DNA of 64,000 bases from JACQFZ01 sp036381895 (GTDB lineage: Bacteria; Pseudomonadota; Gammaproteobacteria; Acidiferrobacterales; Sulfurifustaceae): positions 13,076-77,075 of the forward strand of contig DASVBY010000052.1 of assembly GCA_036381895.1 (NCBI GenBank), in the 5' to 3' direction. Below, piece by piece: positions 60,583 through 64,000 of the stretch. The notes under the pieces were generated by a model. That model was not told the origin of the DNA. It did no database searches and saw only the letters and a program-made list of their open reading frames with translations. Each line of letters opens with the position of its first letter. Within the stretch, counting starts at the first letter, position 1. Made by a program: the position numbers and the translations under genes.

Positions 60583-60831
60583 TCAGTCGGCGTCGCCGTC
60601 GCCGAGCGGCCGAATCTGGAGCTCGCCGCCTTCGCGCACCAGCTTCTCGACCCGCTGCTCGGCTTCCTTGAGCCCCTGCTGGCACGCGCGCGTCAGCTCG
60701 ACGCCGCGCTGAAAGGAGGCGAGCGCCTCCTCGAGCGTCTGCTCGCCCGATTCCATCCTCTCGACGATGGCCTGGAGCTCGCGCAGCGCAGCCTCGAAGT
60801 CGAACGGAGCGGTAGGGGAAGGCTCGGACAT
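60583..60831 (-). CDS. xseB: exonuclease VII small subunit
   Basis: The 82-residue helical protein has the family core FEAALRELQAIVERMESGEQTLEEALASFQRGVELTRACQQGLKEAEQRVEKLV, a helical hairpin that decorates XseA. It starts xseB-ispA-dxs-(folE2). xseA is not in the window. The acidic tail is short. The 238-base region upstream, up to the Rrf2 gene stop, contains no recognisable gene. Confidence 0.94.
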   Translation of the reverse strand: MSEPSPTAPFDFEAALRELQAIVERMESGEQTLEEALASFQRGVELTRACQQGLKEAEQRVEKLVREGGELQIRPLGDGDAD

Positions 60832-61069
60832 GGCCGCCGGGAATGAGAACGGGCGGCAAAACTAACGCGCCACCTCATTCGCGTCAATGCGATTCCGGCG
60901 GCGCGTCGAATGCGACCCAATGCAGGTCGCGGGCGGTTTCGCGCCCGCGGCCGCAATCAGACGGATGGGTTCTCCACGGAAGGGTGCTCCGTCCCTGGGC
61001 GGCGCATCCTTGCGTGCATCCTTCCGCGTCGAACCCGGTTCGCTGTGCGTTCCTTACGTGTCGTGCCGG

Positions 61070-61540
61070 TCAGGGACGCCGCAGCGTGTCCGCGGCGGCG
61101 TTGCGAAGCTCGGCGTTCGCTGCCTGGGCGGTCGGCTGGCCGCGCCGCAGCTTGTTGCGCTGCACGACGTCTTCGAGCGTGATGCCCTTAAGGAAGTCGT
61201 AGAACACCTTGCTCAGGTCGTCCCACATCTCGGCCGTCGGATTGTGCTCCTGGCCGAGAGTCGGGCGGCGGCGCGACTCGTCGGCTCCATCCACGGCGGC
61301 GACGATGTCCGCGAGGCTGATGTCGCTCGCCGGCCGCGTGAGGATGTAGCCGCCGCCCGGTCCACGCACGCCCTGGACCAGGCCGCCGCGGCGCAGGTAG
61401 GCGAACAGCTGCTCCAGATAGGAGACGGAAATACCCTGCTCCTCGGACAGATCCGCGACGTTGAGCGGGCCGTCCTTGTAGTGCAGAGCAAGGCTCAGGG
61501 TTGCGGTTACGGCAGATTGCGCTTTGGTCGACATTCTCAT
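61070..61540 (-). CDS. Rrf2/IscR-like regulator without cluster cysteines
   Basis: The 156-residue protein has the IscR winged helix (STKAQSAVTATLSLALHYKDGPLNVADLSEEQGISVSYLEQLFAYLRRGGLVQGVRGPGGGYILTR) and, like IscR, a C-terminal MWDDLSKVFYDFLKGITLEDVV helix. The cluster loop between them, which in E. coli IscR has three Cys and a His, reads ESRRRPTLGQEHNPTAEMW, and there is no cysteine anywhere in the protein. It therefore cannot bind a cluster through cysteines. It follows the PilZ gene by 15 bases; no isc genes are near. Targets are unknown. Confidence 0.85.
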   Translation of the reverse strand: MRMSTKAQSAVTATLSLALHYKDGPLNVADLSEEQGISVSYLEQLFAYLRRGGLVQGVRGPGGGYILTRPASDISLADIVAAVDGADESRRRPTLGQEHNPTAEMWDDLSKVFYDFLKGITLEDVVQRNKLRRGQPTAQAANAELRNAAADTLRRP

Positions 61541-61555
61541 AGTGGCGGTCCCTTC

Positions 61556-62038
61556 TTAGTGTGATTCGCCGCAGGCGGGCGACAGTTGCGAAACGGACGC
61601 GGTCGGCTTGGCTGCGGTAACGGCCGCGCCGCTCGCGTCCTCCTTGGTCGGCGCGGTTGTCTCCGCTTCGACCGAAAACGTACTGGCATGGGAACGATAG
61701 GGCGCCTCGAGCCGCGCCCCGGCCTCGCGCTGGGCGAGGAGCAGCACGACGAGCGCGCGAAACGCTTCGACGTCGTACTGATCGAGCATGAGCCCGACGC
61801 CGTTCGGCGACAGCCGAACGACCAGCGCCGGCATGCGGTAAACGCGGGTCCCGTCGGCGTGCTGCAGCATGAGCACCACCTCGACGTGGGTATTGCGGGC
61901 GAGCACCGACGGCTCGGTACGTACGAACAGGCCGCCAACGCTCACGTTGCCGAGGCGGCCGCGCAGCAGGCCACGCGGCTGACAGTCGATGACGACATCG
62001 ACGTCGACGGATTTCCTTATGCCCCAACGACGCTCCAT
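61556..62038 (-). CDS. PilZ domain protein
   Basis: The 160-residue protein starts MERRWGIRKSVDVDVVIDCQ. RWGIR at residues 4-8 is the RxxxR element and NVSVGG at 31-36 the NxSxxG element, so c-di-GMP binding is likely. The beta-barrel runs to about residue 100 and a Ser/Ala/Thr-rich disordered tail follows. It is first in a probable two-gene unit with the cysteine-free Rrf2 regulator, an unusual pairing that would link c-di-GMP to transcription if real. Upstream is a 135-base gap after the FixJ-type gene. Confidence 0.87.
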   Translation of the reverse strand: MERRWGIRKSVDVDVVIDCQPRGLLRGRLGNVSVGGLFVRTEPSVLARNTHVEVVLMLQHADGTRVYRMPALVVRLSPNGVGLMLDQYDVEAFRALVVLLLAQREAGARLEAPYRSHASTFSVEAETTAPTKEDASGAAVTAAKPTASVSQLSPACGESH

Positions 62039-62173
62039 ATGCGCGAGATCTCCTTGATCGGTTATAAAAATCCTTGACCAGCGGAACCGGCGAGGTTCCT
62101 GGCTGAGCGCTTCCGAAAAGAGCTTGCGCGTCAGCGGGGGTTTTTATACTGGACAGCAAATAGCCGCGGAATT

Positions 62174-62207
62174 GGGAGATATACCCTGATTCTTCAGGGT
62201 TTCTCCC
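62174..62207 (-). terminator. bipartite hairpin at the end of the FixLJ-type operon
   Basis: An inner perfect stem ACCCTGA/TCAGGGT with a TTCT loop (62183-62200) is extended by an outer stem GGGAGA/TCTCCC (62174-62179 with 62202-62207), with a 3-base and a 1-base bulge between. It spans the stop codon of the response regulator gene. There is no clear U-tract, so a terminator, 3'-end protection or a protein-binding site are all possible. Confidence 0.45.
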
Positions 62208-62817
62208 TAAGGTCATGCCGGGGAAGCACCATCCGCATGAGGTCCGCAAGGCTCCGCGCCTGCAGTTTCTGCATCATCTTCGCCCGATGCGCTTCCACGG
62301 TCTTCTGGCTGATGCCGCGCTCGGCGGCGATCACCTTGTTCGGCTTGCCGGCAACCACGTCCTGCAGGATCTCCTGCTCGCGTGGCGTGAGCAGCGCGAA
62401 GCGCGCGGCGAGGCCCGCCCGTTCGAGCTTGCGCGCGTGTCGGCGCCGCGCCTCCTCGATGCACTGCGTGATCCGGTCGAGCAGTGCTTCCTCGCTGAAG
62501 GGCTTGGGAATGAAGTCGACCGCCCCGGCGCGCATCGCATGCACGGCGGTCGGCACGCTCGCGTGCGCGGTGATGAAGATGATGGAGATGTCGATGTTGC
62601 GGGATGCGAGATGCTTCTGCAGCGCGATTCCGCCCATGCCCGGCATGCGCATGTCGAGCACGAGACAGCCGGGGCGCTGCGGGTCGTAGGACGCGAGGAA
62701 TTCCTCCGCGCTGGCGAAGGTCTCGACCTTGAGGCCCGCCGACTCGATCATCCAGCGCAGTGAATCGCGTACTGCGGCGTCGTCGTCGACGACGAATACG
62801 GTAGCGTCATTGTTCAT
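62194..62817 (-). CDS. FixJ-type response regulator
   Basis: The 207-residue regulator has a receiver domain with DDD at 11-13, the phospho-acceptor Asp55 in LVLDMRMPGM, Thr83 and Lys105 (DFIPKP), and a LuxR-type DNA-binding domain (LTPREQEILQDVVAGKPNKVIAAERGISQKTVEAHRAKMMQKL). This is the FixJ/TodT/StyR architecture. It overlaps the sensor gene by 11 bases and is phosphorylated by that sensor presumably. Targets are unknown; FixJ-type systems often respond to oxygen, but the sensor PAS here need not bind heme. Confidence 0.94.
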   Translation of the reverse strand: MNNDATVFVVDDDAAVRDSLRWMIESAGLKVETFASAEEFLASYDPQRPGCLVLDMRMPGMGGIALQKHLASRNIDISIIFITAHASVPTAVHAMRAGAVDFIPKPFSEEALLDRITQCIEEARRRHARKLERAGLAARFALLTPREQEILQDVVAGKPNKVIAAERGISQKTVEAHRAKMMQKLQARSLADLMRMVLPRHDLREKP

Positions 62818-64000
62818 GCGTCTGCGTCTCCACGGGAACGGTGAAGCGGAAGGTTACGCCGCGCTCGGGGTTGGGGGTCACCCAGATGCGGCCGCCGTGG
62901 TTCTCGATGATGCTGCGCGAGATGGCGAGGCCGAGGCCCACGCCATCCGGCTTGGTGGTGAAGAACGGCTCGAACAGCTTCGCCGCGAGCCGCGGCGGCA
63001 GTCCGGGACCGCTGTCGCTGATCGCCACCTCGATCGAGCCGTCGTCCGCGCGCGCGGTGCGGACCCTGAGCTCGCGCTGAGGCGCGTCGGCGCTCGCGAG
63101 CGCCTCGGCGCCGTTGCGCAGCAGGTTGAGCACCACCTGCTCGATCTGCACGTCGTCGACGAGCGCGGGCGGGAGGTTGTCGGCGAGCTCGAGCACGATT
63201 GAAATGCCGCGCCCGCGGGTCTCGCTGTTTGCGAGCGCGACCACCTGGCGGATGAGCGTGTTCACGTCGGCCGCCACGCGCTGCGGCTTGCGCCGGGCGA
63301 CGAAGCGCCGCAGCATGACCACGGCGTCGGCGACGCGCTGCGCCTGGACCACGATCTGCTCGAATACGCCGAGCAGGCGCGCCGGCTCCATGTTGTCGCT
63401 GCGCAGCCGCCGCATCGAGCCCTGCGCGTAGTTGATGATCGCGGTCAGCGGCTGGCTGATCTCGTGCGCGACGCTTGCCGCCATCTCGCCGATGATGTTC
63501 ACGCGCGCGGTGTGCGCGAGCTGATCGCGCCGCAGGTGCGCTTCCTCTTCCGCGCGCCGCTGCTCGGTAATGTCGCGCCCGGCCGCGACGAAGTGCGCAA
63601 TCTTGCCGCTCACGTCGCGCAGCGCCATGATCGACTTCTGCTCGATGTAGAGCGTGCCGTCCTTGCGGCGATTGATAATCTCGTCGCGATACACGTCGCC
63701 GCGCGTGATCGTGTCCCAGAGGCGCTGGTAGAAGCGTACGTCGTGCTGCCCGGACTTGAGGATCGCCGGGGTGCGGCCGTGCACTTCCTCGGGCGCGTAG
63801 CCGGTGACGCGTGTGAACGCGGGGTTCACGTATTCGATCACGCCGCGCGGGTCGGTGATGATGACCGCATCCGCGGTCTGCTCCACGGCGCTCGCGAACA
63901 GCTGCATCTGCTCGCGCGCCCGACGCCCGCCGCGCATCGCTTCCGCGACGCGCCGATTCATGTGCAGTGCCTCGATCGCGACCGCGATCAACGCGACCAG
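62807..64000 (-). CDS. PAS-domain sensor histidine kinase, FixL-like (5' end outside the window)
   Basis: The frame stays open to the window end, so the true N-terminus is missing. The visible 397 residues start in a hydrophobic segment (LVALIAVAIEALHMNRR), possibly a transmembrane helix. A PAS domain follows (ASAVEQTADAVIITDPRGVIEYVNPAFTRVTGYAPEEVHG) with a PAC-type end (DVSGKIAHFVAAGRDITEQ), then the dimerisation helix with the phospho-His in AASVAHEISQPLTAIINYAQG, and an ATPase domain (QIEQVVLNLLRNGAEAL, DSGPGLP, DGVGLGLAISRSIIENHGG). I see no obvious heme-ligating His motif of FixL. It overlaps the FixJ-type gene by 11 bases. Confidence 0.92.
   Translation of the reverse strand: MVALIAVAIEALHMNRRVAEAMRGGRRAREQMQLFASAVEQTADAVIITDPRGVIEYVNPAFTRVTGYAPEEVHGRTPAILKSGQHDVRFYQRLWDTITRGDVYRDEIINRRKDGTLYIEQKSIMALRDVSGKIAHFVAAGRDITEQRRAEEEAHLRRDQLAHTARVNIIGEMAASVAHEISQPLTAIINYAQGSMRRLRSDNMEPARLLGVFEQIVVQAQRVADAVVMLRRFVARRKPQRVAADVNTLIRQVVALANSETRGRGISIVLELADNLPPALVDDVQIEQVVLNLLRNGAEALASADAPQRELRVRTARADDGSIEVAISDSGPGLPPRLAAKLFEPFFTTKPDGVGLGLAISRSIIENHGGRIWVTPNPERGVTFRFTVPVETQTHEQ

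Noticed and set aside
1..64000. tRNA, rRNA, CRISPR arrays, insertion sequences or integrase genes
   Set aside because: I recognised no cloverleaf, repeat-spacer array, transposase or integrase. A tRNA scan would settle small RNA genes in the short gaps.

Overview
The window is a very GC-rich proteobacterial chromosome segment with about 65 protein genes. Several gene orders are typical of Gammaproteobacteria: rpmB-rpmG next to radC, coaBC-dut-algC, hda beside a DUF2069/wrbA pair, purM-purN, xseB-ispA-dxs, and proS near a lytic transglycosylase. A free-living, respiring gammaproteobacterium fits best, but the sequence does not fix the genus. I saw no rRNA, tRNA, CRISPR array, insertion sequence or prophage.

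Layout. 1-8.1 kb is accessory: small membrane proteins, a MarR unit, an azoreductase/LysR divergent pair, and a Rid-deaminase-FrnE-like operon facing a GcvA-like LysR regulator. 8.1-10.4 kb holds a DinJ-like antitoxin plus zeta-like kinase module, coupled by a 4-nt overlap to gluQ. 10.4-17.4 kb is an oxidation/detoxification region: a self-sufficient CYP102-type P450 with a divergent TetR regulator and a perfect palindrome between them, a Nu-class GST and an aldo/keto reductase. 17.4-27.8 kb is mixed metabolism: a thiolase, an unusual serine hydroxymethyltransferase, mrp, dcd, rlmI, a secreted PQQ-type dehydrogenase and an MFS carrier. 27.9-36.3 kb is the conserved algC-dut-coaBC / radC / rpmBG block, interrupted by a glycosyltransferase gene, followed by an HNH nuclease gene and a fatty acid desaturase. 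36.4-41.5 kb carries purNM, a CDP-alcohol transferase, a PerM-type permease, hda and wrbA. 41.6-51.4 kb has a LysM lipoprotein, a large PilZ protein, aspA, acylphosphatase, a lytic transglycosylase, relA, proS and an EamA carrier. 51.5-57 kb holds a sodium symporter-ROK kinase-DUF302 operon preceded by a palindromic intergenic repeat, then a glutamine amidotransferase, a retropepsin-like protease and a hydrolase. 57-60.8 kb is the isoprenoid operon xseB-ispA-dxs followed by folE2. 61-64 kb has a PilZ/Rrf2 pair and a FixL/FixJ-type two-component system cut by the window end.

Most interesting: the P450 lacks the BM3 carboxylate-anchoring residues and has a clear TetR operator. The Rel protein combines an EFDD synthetase motif with an apparently intact HD hydrolase site and may be leaderless. 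The DinJ/zeta pair has an operator-like inverted repeat at its promoter. The IscR-like Rrf2 protein has no cysteine. The two Rid proteins lack the RidA catalytic arginine. A long imperfect inverted repeat of the widespread CACGGATGAA type sits in front of the symporter operon. Long antisense ORFs, some over 1000 codons, are a product of the GC-rich codon use and are not annotated.
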